DNA of 64,000 nucleotides from Steinernema hermaphroditum (Eukaryota; Nematoda; Chromadorea; Rhabditida; Steinernematidae): NCBI GenBank assembly GCA_030435675.1, contig CM059623.1, positions 15,003,592 to 15,067,591 of the forward strand, read 5' to 3'. Shown piece by piece: positions 54,391 to 64,000 of this stretch (position 1 is its first letter; each line of letters starts with the position of its first letter). The notes under the pieces were generated by a model. It saw only the letters and a program-made list of their open reading frames with translations, ran no database searches and was not told where the DNA came from. The position numbers and the translations under genes were made by a program.

Positions 54391-57300
54391 TTTTAAAAGT
54401 CGAAATATAAACGCTCACTTTCGATCGAATGCTATCAAAAGGTCAGTAGTGATATGAGACGCTGTGATCTGCTTGATGGAAGGGTCTTCTTTTCACCTTG
54501 GAGTGTGAAGTGTCTATTTGAAGACCTTCCTCTTTTCTAAGATCTTTTTGGGAAGCCTATTCACATGGCGTTTTAACCCTTCTTCTGTTTTCAAAAAGCA
54601 CACAAGATCCCTTTGCTGCATGTCTACATTTATATAACACTTCGACGCTCCCGCTCCATCAAACACACAAACATCTTCTCATATTTCATTAGATTTCACC
54701 GGCCAGCCTTTCCCGCCTGCAAATCCGTCACTCGTCGACTAGAGATCATGGGAATCCCAAATAGCCCGGGGCCGTCGGCACGACGTTGGCACCGCCAGGA
54801 ACCGCTCCCGCCGCCATATCACAAACGGCACTCTTAATGGCACCCTAGGAACAGCAGCACTACTGCCCAAGCTACTCTATTTATACGCATTTTTTGTGCG
54901 CATTTTTTGCGCACCACACACAAAGTGTTCTGACGATTGACAACGAACAAGAGCAAAGGCACCGCTGCTCAATGGATCTGCTCGGCTGTTGCTGGGGTTG
55001 GCGCGTCAACCGGCACCAGTCACGCCCTACACGTGCGTCGGGGACACCTTCGCGCGTACCAGCCGGTGTCGTCGGCGACGACGTCGGCCGTGCGCCGACC
55101 CCGAAGGCGTGTGCAGAGAGGAGGAGGAGGATGAAGATGGATCGGCGACGGAGAAGAACGGTGAATGGTTAGGGGAGTCTACGCTACATTCGGTGATGGC
55201 GGTGCGTTCCCCTTTTTGGTTCTCTTATCTTTCGTCGTTCATTTTTTGGTCGTTGCAACCCCTCAGGTCGATCTTTCATGTTCCTCTGGATTTATGACGG
55301 CCTGTCATATAAGTGGGAACGTGTTTCTGCAGATCAGTGGAAATCAGTGAAGTGTTCAAAAAAGGCGCCGACCCGTGTCATCGTATATCGTGAATTATTG
55401 TTAACAAATTCCTTCCTTTTCTGACTTTATGATTGGATCTTTCGTCTTCATATTCCCGCTTCTAACTCACATATCTGTATAGCCTTTTATGCCTCTTCCA
55501 GTGGCTATGTTTGTGGTAAATCCTTAGTGAGTAGTGGTTCACATTTGGATCGAAATATCGAATTCTTTCCGAACTGTTCTGATCTATTTTCCAGTCGAAA
55601 AGCATCGAGTCAAGTCCAGTCGAAACTCGGGTTAAAATGGAGTGCCAACCCTACGCTTAATATTCAGACTAAAGAAACATCAAAGGGCCCCAAAGATCTG
55701 CCCATATATATTCTTTTCCAAAGTTTGACAATATCCCGGTTACTTGGTGTCATTTGTCCATGGTGTATCAATATTTCGCAAGTCGTTCTTTGGACCTTTA
55801 AAGTTGTGGTATACATCATCATCTTTTAAGACGTGTAGGATTGGGTAACGACATAATACTTATATCCTTGTAATCTGAATGGATTCGTACCAGCCGTGAC
55901 ATTCAATTCCTAACCCCTTTGACCTTTAGCCGGCTCAATTCTACTTCCTCATGCCTTGAGCTTTCTGGTTGTTGGTTTAGAGGTTCAAAATACATGTTGA
56001 AAGGCTTACCCCAGTGAATGCACAGCCTATAGAGCGATTCAAAAACGGTGCATTTTGAAAGGGTACCAGAAAGGATTCAGGGTCATGTTGTGATAAATTT
56101 TGCAAGCCTCTGTTTTTCAGGTTTGAAGCCTACACCGTTGAACATTCAGCTTCGGTCTGGCTAGACAAGCTAAAACAGGCCGATTTATGAGAGCCTGGCA
56201 AAATGGGGCTAAGAGAGAACTTGCAATTCTGGTTTTGACGACCAGAAGTTCCCACACGCCTTTAGCTTTGATTGGTTGTCGATTTAGAGGTTCTTATCTG
56301 TATTTACAGATGGCTAGACCTCTTTTGGACCCTATCTTGGATCTAGACTGTTGGACATCTTTTGCTGGTTTTTAGCTGGTTTTCGATCCCTGTACCTCAA
56401 TTTGAACCTAGACGGTGGGACCTATGCTCGGCCTGGAGGAGCTGATCCATGTCGGTCTATGAGAACCTGCCCAACGGGGCTAAATGGTTGTTGGTTTCGA
56501 GGTTTAAACTGTGCATCCAAATACTAACCGCGGTGAATGTATCGCCTATAGAGAGCTCATGTTGACAGGGGTCTTTATACATTAAGCCTAGACAGCTTGT
56601 CGATCTATGAGAATCTGCCCAAATGGGGCTAAAAAGAAACCGACTTTTTCGATGGAGTGTTAGGACCTGCATTTCTCTATCACGTTTTGGTACACATCAA
56701 CTCAGCTTTGCTTCTGCAGTTCGCTATTGAACTGCGCTCTATATGGGGAAACAAGTATTTTTTGCGATATTTTTCTCATAACCGCGTGGGCTGGCTGGTT
56801 TTTTGGGCTAATACGATTAACCTCCGCATCGAGTGACCTTTGGTACGTGTGCAAATCGAACAAAACAAAGTGACACAAATTGATAAACTTGTTTACATCC
56901 GAATTTTTACGATGGACCAGAGAACATTTCACTGCTCCTTTTATCCACATATTCTTTTCGTATCCTTGCATGAGTGATATCATGGCAAACAATCTCCACA
57001 TTTCAGGGACATTAATTTGGCCTCAAATAAACACGCTTCCCCGATCTCTGATGCATTCGCCAAAATTAGGCCAGTAGCGTCTCACCACAGATTACTTTTT
57101 TTGTTAATTACATACTTGTGCTTCTGTAAACAATTTTTTCGGTTGAAAAGTCGAAAAATCGATGTTAACATAAACAACAATTGGTACACGTGTGATAGTC
57201 GTGCGTGTAAAGGGTGGAAATGTAAATATGATAAGAGGCCTACGTCAGAAAAAGAGAGGATGCGAGGTGGCGCTGCTGATAAGAGGGGCGTAGAGGGAGA

Positions 57301-59227
57301 TGGAAGAATAAAGAAAAAAACATAGTTCATGGAACGAGCAAACATCGAAGTCATTAATATCAGTTTCGGGAAGACTCATACTATGTGAAATGTGTGAACC
57401 AGTGGGTTAACTATCATAGTGGAACGTTGATGGAACGGTGACCCAATTTTAGACAGAACACCAAAGATCGTTCGGATTCCTCGTTTTGTTGTCATTGAAA
57501 AACCGGGTCGTCGTTGTACTAGCGGTCAGGTTATGGTGGAGCCAAACTAGGCCGGCTTCCAGTTGCCATGACAAGGGAAGTGCCAAACATTTGGCCGAAA
57601 GTTCCCTTTGAGATTCCTGTGTGGTCGATGGGTAAAGATTTTGACCGCCATATCTTAATCCTTCGTTGGATACCCTTAGGAAGGTGTTATTTGTTTTCGT
57701 CTTTATAAGTTTCAGAGTTTTTGTTGAAATGGAAAGATGACATGTGGTCAAACTGGTTTGGCTTGACTCGAACGGTCGGGTTCTGGTGACTCCGGCTCAG
57801 TTGGCATTTCTATGTATAGTGTATTCTCGAAATAGGGGTGAAGAAGGGATACAGCCGAGAGGAAAGGGTCTCTGCTCCAAAGTGGCAAAATTTAAGATCA
57901 TAAGCTTGCAATTAAGGGACCAAAACAAAACCGCAGTCGATTGCAGCCGGTGGTTAACGATGACAACCAAATAGTCGGGGGCTGCCGATAGCCGGATACC
58001 CAAGGCTGTCTTTGACTTTATTGTCCATGTTTGGGGTACTCATTTGATCCGCTTTTCCAGATGAAATTTTGAAACTGTGTCTCTTGGAGATGCTTATGAA
58101 GCGTGTATATACTTCAGTGTTTGGTACATATCCCCCTTGGTCTCTTTAGGCTTAGACCTCAGTCATGTCATCACCATTCCACTTTTTATAACATACGGAA
58201 CTGAAACTCTGGACAACTGTTGGTTCAGACGTCTAAAAAGCGCACTTGTATCGCTCTGTCTTTCGTTGCAGTTTAGGCTAGGCGGATCCATCGCTGATCC
58301 TGTTTCAGGTACTCTATGTCGATATCGGTATTACAAAAGTCGGTCCTTCATCAAAGAACAAAGAAGTCCTTCATCAAGTATATAAATAGTGGCCCTCTTT
58401 TTCACTTCCTAGAACTCAGAACCTCCTCAGAACACAAAAACTTCCCCTTTCCTTTGTTCTCCTTTGTGCTCCGAAAAAAGATTAATGGCTTGCCATCAAA
58501 ACATGCTTCTCCTCTCGCCTTGTGACACTCAACCCTCCATCTTCGCAGTTCACACACTCAATATCTCGTGATCAGACTGCGATCAATCATGACTCACTCC
58601 ATCCACTTAAAGCGAACCTTGGATCCCGGAACGTGGCCTTTGCGTTCAAAAATGAATAATTCGCGCGGGAACCTCGCCCGTTTCCCGCCTCCAAATTGGC
58701 GCCAAACCCTTCTGGCTCAGCTGCTTCTCCGATGGATTATTCATCCAACGCGCGCGCTCTTTGGTTCTTCCTCTCTGTGTTTCCGTGTGTGTCGGAACGC
58801 AAAAAACGATCTTCGAGAGGATAGCGGCGGCGGCGGCGGAGGCGCTAAAACACGGAATCGGCAATTCTGTGTATGTAGGTTGGTGCTGAAGCGGCGACGG
58901 CGGGAGGAAGAGCGCGCGACCGATCAGCTGATGGCGATGTTGTTGACACTCCGGGCGGGTGGAGAGTCATGAGGAAATGTTGCGCTTTTTATGACGTGGA
59001 GGCGCAGTTTTTGCAAATTAGATGTTGTGCGGCGATATGTGTTTCGAATGTAAATATGCGGAAGTAGAGCGGATTCCAGAGGGGTACTTCCAGAAGACAT
59101 GGATATTTGGATCTTCCAGAAGGTATTCTTCCCTTTCTAAAACACCCTCATACCTCCTAATAACCTATATTTCGGGTTCTTTGTTTCTGGAAAGAGGACA
59201 ATGAACTGAAAAGAACGCTTTAGAGAA
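54391..59227. other. Non-coding spacer between inverted repeats
   Basis: No convincing gene. GC-rich, CpG-rich blocks at about 54690-55180 and 58600-58975 have open frames in several phases. Between 55960 and 56660 there are degenerate repeats of a roughly 100-300-bp block (GAGAACCTGCCCAA..GGGGCTAA, TTGTTGGTTT.GAGGTT). The remainder shows nothing I can name. Confidence 0.4.
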
Positions 59228-59631
59228 GCGACTACTGTAGTTCACCCTCCACGATTTTCAGTCAGAGCTCCTCTCCTACCGTACACCTTTTTAAGGTGCT
59301 CCAAAATAATTAAGTTTATTTACAAACATCGCTCTTAGTGACTACATTTGAGACGGTCACCGATTCCATATCAGCCGTTCTTGGACGGCTAATTAAAAAC
59401 AAGAGTTCCCAAAAATATACTTCGTAGTCGTGCAGACGTGACCACTCAATTGAGTCGAAGAAGGCTGCTGGAGAGTGGCCGATTTAGACCGTCTAGGATA
59501 CATGAGGGCAAGCTCTGACTGATTTTGGGGTGCGCATACCTAATTTGATGCTATAGGAGCTAGCCACGGGACTATTCCGTGTCGGATGCCGACCGGGTTC
59601 AAACTTAAGGGATTAATGCAGCTGTATGTAG
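59228..59631 (-). repeat. Inverted dispersed repeat, right member
   Basis: Complementary partner of 53995-54390, 4.8 kb away. The two could be ends of one large foldback element or two separate insertions in opposite orientation. No transposase is visible between them. Confidence 0.75.
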
Positions 59632-60119
59632 CTTTGAGTCATTTCCCAAAGTATCAGTTGGGATCGCAATGGATCTTTCGCGAGAAATGAATGTATCTGC
59701 GGCTTCGATCCTCACCGACAGCCTTTTTTTGTTCAGAGGATAATTCGGAACGAATTTACATGATTAGCGGAAAATCATACAGGTTTTTGAGCCACCGCAT
59801 TTTCAGCCTATCCGAGAAAGGAACCTCGGATGGGTTCCCTATTATCCACACGTTTTTTGTTTTCGAGGATACCTTGTATTCTGGCATTATGCATTGTATT
59901 GGCGTTTGAGTCATACAGGCAGTCTAGGAAAACAAGACACAGATTCTTGTGTGCAATAGCGAAAACAACTGTTGTTGTAGGAAATGGGCCTTAGAAACAA
60001 TAGTTTCCTCCTGGAAAACTATTCCGTGACTCACCTACTGTAGAAGGTGGTCTTGATCTTACGTGTTATGGCATAGAAGAGAAAATCGCAAAGATGAACG
60101 GTGACCGACATCGGATAAA

Positions 60120-60205
60120 ATAAGGACCCTGATGGGAGCCGAACCCGTGACCGACCGATTGCCAATCGAGCACGTTCGCAATAAACCACATTGACAGAGT
60201 TGGAC
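60120..60205 (-). other. tRNA-like remnant
   Basis: On the minus strand TGGTTTATTGCGAACG resembles an A box and GGGTTCGGCTCCC a B box and T arm at the right spacing. The possible anticodon loop is TTGGCAA. The acceptor stem does not pair, so this is more likely a tRNA pseudogene or tRNA-derived repeat than a working tRNA. Confidence 0.3.
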
Positions 60206-60270
60206 AGTTGATCTACTGGCACTATGTCACTGGGGATGCCGGGCTTTTGCGGTTCTTAGCAGTTTTTCAG

Positions 60271-60576
60271 TCATTTTTCGTCCTTTTTTCGGTGCCCGCA
60301 TCTTGTTACTCGCAGGGCTATGGCGCCTCCATTAAAAAAGGTCAATAGTCTTAGTGGATCAGTTTTTATTAGCGCCTTTTCCACAAAACGATCACCAAAT
60401 TGTACGATAACTACACCATAACCTGGATCTCCACGTACGAGGAACCTAGTCACCCTATCAGACGCCTCCATTATCTGTAAGAACTCGCACGTCTCTTGCA
60501 GCGGCGCCACTTTTTGTCCTCTTTCATGTCCATTGTCGATGATTGATAAGTGAGTATCTTTGTCTCCTACTTGCAT
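60271..60576 (-). CDS. Unrecognised 101-codon open frame
   Basis: Open from ATG at 60576 to a stop at 60271 with a mixed amino-acid content (MQVGDKDTHLSIIDNGHERG...) that is less skewed than the surrounding random frames. No motif, no neighbours and no recognised family; it may be an exon or chance. Confidence 0.2.
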   Translation of the reverse strand: MQVGDKDTHLSIIDNGHERGQKVAPLQETCEFLQIMEASDRVTRFLVRGDPGYGVVIVQFGDRFVEKALIKTDPLRLLTFFNGGAIALRVTRCGHRKKDEK

Positions 60577-60739
60577 TATGACGACGTCTAGCCCGCTCTA
60601 CACTACACTTCCTGGAAATCAGCGAACTTCACAAAAAGACTCTAATCTGATCAATCTGGTTTCTGGGTGTTGATAAGCCGAAGGGATCTCCCCGTGTCTA
60701 GCAAGCAGGCTCCGTACAAAGAGTCCGCAAAAATCGCCA

Positions 60740-62145
60740 TGTTTTGCGACTAAACCATATTGTTAACCGCCGCAAACACTCCTCTTCATTATGGCCGATC
60801 ATGTTTATTGACAAATATTTTGCTTCCTCACGCGCGCATACGCCCGTTCCTCTCCCCGGCCGATTCGCAATTCACAAACCGCTAAATAAACACATCTCCT
60901 CGCGCGCCGTGTTGATTATGCGCCACCGCCGCCGCCAGTCAACAAAACGCGAGCCGTTCATGTTTTGACCTTTGTCGCCATAGGGGTGATGCCAGGGCGG
61001 GCGGCCGATCTTTTTCGGCGCTGATCACGTCCCGCTCCGTGCTAGGTGCCCTTTTCGCGCACGGCGCAAGGTCGTTCACCTTCTTCCTCCTTCAGCGACG
61101 ACGCGTCGACGGCGGCGCTTCTCCACCCGAAAGCACAGTCAGCCTTCTTATAGTTGGTGCGGTCGCTAAAAACGACTGTCGACTGGTACCAAGGCCGTGA
61201 GAGGCTCGTGCAAAAACTTGTATTTGTATAAGCCGGCTGCGGCGCGACGACGTCAATGCCGAATTCGGTGCCTCCCCCTTAATATCAGTTTCAGGCTGGA
61301 CGCGGTGAGGGTGGTGGTCGTCTTGAGAGTCTGACCAGTAGGGGGTATCCTGTGGAATCGAAATGTGGACCCTGAATAGGGTTCCCCACATCTTGCAGGA
61401 GCCTATAAGGGGTTTGTATAACCTGCCTTCCTACGGTATGCCTTTTGAAATGCCTTATCATTTAGTTATTGTATTTATGAAATTTCGACCCTGAGTGACC
61501 ACCGATTTAAAGGGGTTCCCAATCACATAGGCCCCATTTGTTTATTGAAGCTATCATGCGCCCATAAGGGTTGGTATAACCGACTGACTTCTATTTTCCC
61601 CAAGATGTTTGAGAGATGATCTTTACGTCTCCTTTTCTAAGACCAAACTATCAAAAATTTATCTTTTCGATGGAGGGTGAGGGTATCAGCCTGCAGTAGC
61701 TCCACTTCTTGAGTATCAGGTCAAGAACCCGTTAATCTAAGGTTCATCACATACCGGCCCTTATGATCAATTTGCGAACCTTCCGATCGTTGGCATCTCA
61801 TTTAATATCAGCTGATACGGTCGGGGATTGAGTGATGTATGAGTCCAAAGAGGTTGAGTAATCTATGGTTCGTTTTGAGGTACTGTACCGCCTTACTATT
61901 TTGAGGGACCCGACATAACAAAGAGTTTCAACAATTGAATTTTTTGGCGACATGAAAAATGGAACTTTTAGATGTCCAGATGATCAAACTCGTAGATTCC
62001 TCCTCAGATCTCCTGAGATCAAGATCGGCTCCTTTAAAAACCCGCTTCCTCAATCCGTCTTTACTGTAATGCACTTTTCCCCCTCACCACCATCCACCCG
62101 CATTTAATTACAACCGCAATTATTAATTTTTATGCTCGTTCTTCA
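60740..62145. other. Intergenic with GC-rich block near 60.8-61.3 kb
   Basis: 60800-61270 is GC-rich, with CCGCCGCCG-type runs and short frames in both directions, promoter-like. 61300-62140 is AT-richer without recognisable content. Confidence 0.35.
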
Positions 62146-62763
62146 GTGCCTCGGAAGCGAAAACGCCCCGTCGGTGGGCGGCGCTTCCGCAACCTCTCCG
62201 TTCACTCTTCCCGCTCGTGGGCTCGTCGCCGCGAGCGGCCGGCGACCGCCTTGCATAGTGTCAGGCCGTGTCTGGCGCTAGATTCAAACTCTTCTCTCGC
62301 GTTGCTTCTCCCAACACAGCACACAGAGAGGCGAGAGACATACCGCACATATATTCACATAGAGCCCCTCAGTCGGTGCCGCGTCTCCCGCCTCCAGTTC
62401 GCGTGGAACCGCAAGGGTCGTCGGTTCACACCTTCTGGAGGGTTTGAGGGGGTTCCCGATGGTGATCTTCTTCTTCTCCACAACAACAACAAGGCGATGT
62501 TTTTGTGGAGCGTGCGCGCACGCGCGTAGTTCGACTGACTGACCCAAATGTGTCCGCGAGGCAAAGATAATCTTGTTTTTCGCGCGCATAAATATTTGAC
62601 CCATTTTTTGTATACGCGTGCTGTGATGACTTGAACGTCGCCGTGTCCGAGCCGCTGTTGCTGCTCCATCTCCGGTGTTCTCACCTCGGTCTGATCTGCA
62701 ATTAGCCGTTTCAGGCACCCTCAGCCAACGTATTCACATTTCTGTACCGTAACCATCAGCACG
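62146..62763 (+). promoter_or_regulatory. Probable promoter and 5' UTR of the gene starting at 62764
   Basis: GC-rich region followed by a CCGTTTCAG acceptor ending at 62714, 49 bp before the ATG, suitable for a trans-spliced leader or a 5' UTR intron. Confidence 0.45.
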
Positions 62764-62988
62764 ATGGCCGTCGGATGCTTTAATTTGCCGTCCAACTTCC
62801 TGGACGACACGTCCATCTGGAGCCCTAATGCCAGCGGCAAGCACGGCGCCAAGAGCGGTGTTACCAGGTCGCAGAGCCCCTTCGGCCTGTTCAACACGTG
62901 CTGGTCGCCGATCCCGCCGGCTACGAGTAGCGATGCCACTTCGCCGTGGACCAACGTCTACAACTGGATGCAGAATTCGTCTGATCAG
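62764..62988 (+). CDS. First coding exon of an unrecognised gene, 75 codons
   Basis: ATG at 62764 opens MAVGCFNLPSNFLDDTSIWS and the frame stays clean to a CAG/GTTGGT donor at 62988. The peptide is rich in Ser, Pro, Asn and Trp (IWSP, CWSPIP, SPWTNVYNWMQ), like a disordered N-terminal region of a regulatory protein. The upstream acceptor supports the start. I do not recognise the family. No second exon is evident before the window ends, so a large first intron is implied. Confidence 0.55.
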
Positions 62989-64000
62989 GTTGGTGGAGGC
63001 ATTTAGTAGATCCTTTTGGGCATATGTAGATGTGCGGGACAGGAACTTGAACTGGGATCAAAATCTGCTCATAGTGCGCTAAAACGGTGATGCTCCGCGA
63101 CACCCATTTTGGAAAGTCATTGTCACCATCATGAGCAGCATCGGTGATAACACCATAGCGGCGCTCTGGCGACGGCACTGTCATCGAAATGTGAATATTT
63201 TGACTGTAACATTCCCCATCAGTGCTGTGTGCAGCACATGATGCTCCTTTCGATGCTGATGCCGCTTTCAATGATTCAGTCACGGGGTTAAGCTGGGTCG
63301 CGTTTCTGTAAAACACTTCTCGAACGTCCGCACTGTTTATATTTTGACGGATAAAAACACATTTTTTTGCTGAACGATTTGTTTATATTAAATATCCAAA
63401 GGGTCAACAAAACGATCGGCCGTCGTGTCTAGCGTTGATTTGGGGGTAGATGATCATCTTGGTGGGGGTTATAAACTGTTTTGAACCAGCACATACTTTT
63501 GGTGTCACAAAGTGGGGGTAGTTTAGACCGGTTCCAGGGTCTAGGAGTTTCTAGAAGCGCATGGAATTCTTGAAAATCCTATAGGATTCAGCCATGTCCA
63601 GTCTATTTCCAGACCTCATTTCCATGAGAAACATTCTCCTCTCCTCCCCTTCCTGCCATGCATGTTCGCAGTTCTTTTCTGCTCTCCTCGTGCCTATCGA
63701 TGACGCCGCGTGCGTGTACTTTGCCCGAGCCGCAACATCAATTGTCGTCTCCCCCTCCTCTAACCCTTTGCCGCTCTCGACGACTTAGTCTTCCGGAAAT
63801 CGCCGTTAATCGCGCCACCAGCAGACACATCGACACAGCAGACACTCAATGCACTATTCTTCGTCAGTGCAGCAGCTGCAAAAGTGCAACATGACGGATT
63901 TTTTGGCATTAGTATGTATAAAACAATTTTCGGACGCAAAAAAAAAAGCGACGAAGACCCTGAATGGCCGATGTGCAAATACATTGCTTAAAGGATCAAG
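62989..64000. other. Probable intron or unassigned sequence to window end
   Basis: No further exon in frame with 62764-62988 was identified. Short frames around 63594-63894 are in C/T-rich sequence and unconvincing. Confidence 0.3.

Noticed and set aside
54894..55297. Arg-rich frames in the CpG-rich block
   Set aside because: Three phases are open at once, as expected from base composition; no motif supports any of them.
58568..58972. 134-codon frame
   Set aside because: GC-rich block with no splice signals, motif or homologue visible; more likely a promoter region.
60120..60205. Functional tRNA gene
   Set aside because: A and B boxes are plausible but the acceptor stem does not pair; kept only as a tRNA-like remnant.

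Overview
The window is eukaryotic and almost certainly nematode. Genes have short introns (mostly about 40-110 bp) ending in TTTTCAG/TTTCAG, there are trans-splice-like acceptors just upstream of start codons, U6 snRNA is canonical, and an expanded F-box-like family beginning Met-Asp-Ser-x-Pro is present. From memory that family resembles ones I associate with Steinernema; the genus is an inference, the phylum is firm.

Positions 1-38361 are a tandem array of a roughly 16-kb unit: copy 1 (1-8056, interrupted by a 500-N gap that should hide about 8.4 kb), copy 2 (8057-24010, complete) and copy 3 (24011-38361, cut short on its right). I noticed only about seven differences between copies 2 and 3. 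Each unit contains, left to right: a hAT DNA transposon with a PIF/Harbinger-like foldback MITE inside its transposase; fragments of the repair/transcription helicase gene XPD (ERCC2); an intact F-box-like gene; a decayed F-box copy; an LTR-like block and a gag-like ORF with no pol; an internally deleted XPD copy whose exon runs in frame into the gag-like sequence; a small Cys-rich gene of unknown function; a Mutator-like element with minisatellite TIRs and a captured host gene fragment; and a stretch collinear with single-copy DNA at 42-44 kb, including a TACO1 last-exon fragment and another F-box remnant.

Positions 38362-50408 hold the probable source locus: an F-box-like gene, a frameshifted TACO1 copy, the paralogue of the unknown gene, an intact TACO1 (275 aa), an intact XPD (761 aa, eight exons) and, head-to-head with XPD, an intact mitochondrial ribosomal protein S9 gene (402 aa, six exons).

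Positions 50409-64000 are gene-poor: a palindromic pair of U6 snRNA genes near 52.2 kb, an inverted pair of about 0.4-kb repeats at 54.2 and 59.4 kb, several GC-rich promoter-like blocks, and the first coding exon of an unrecognised gene at 62.8 kb.

The main story is local gene shuffling. Pieces of two housekeeping genes (XPD, TACO1) and an F-box family were mixed with several transposons into a mosaic block, which was then amplified in tandem very recently, unless the assembler created the extra copies. F-box genes beside truncated copies of an essential gene recall some nematode toxin-antidote loci, offered here as a hypothesis only.
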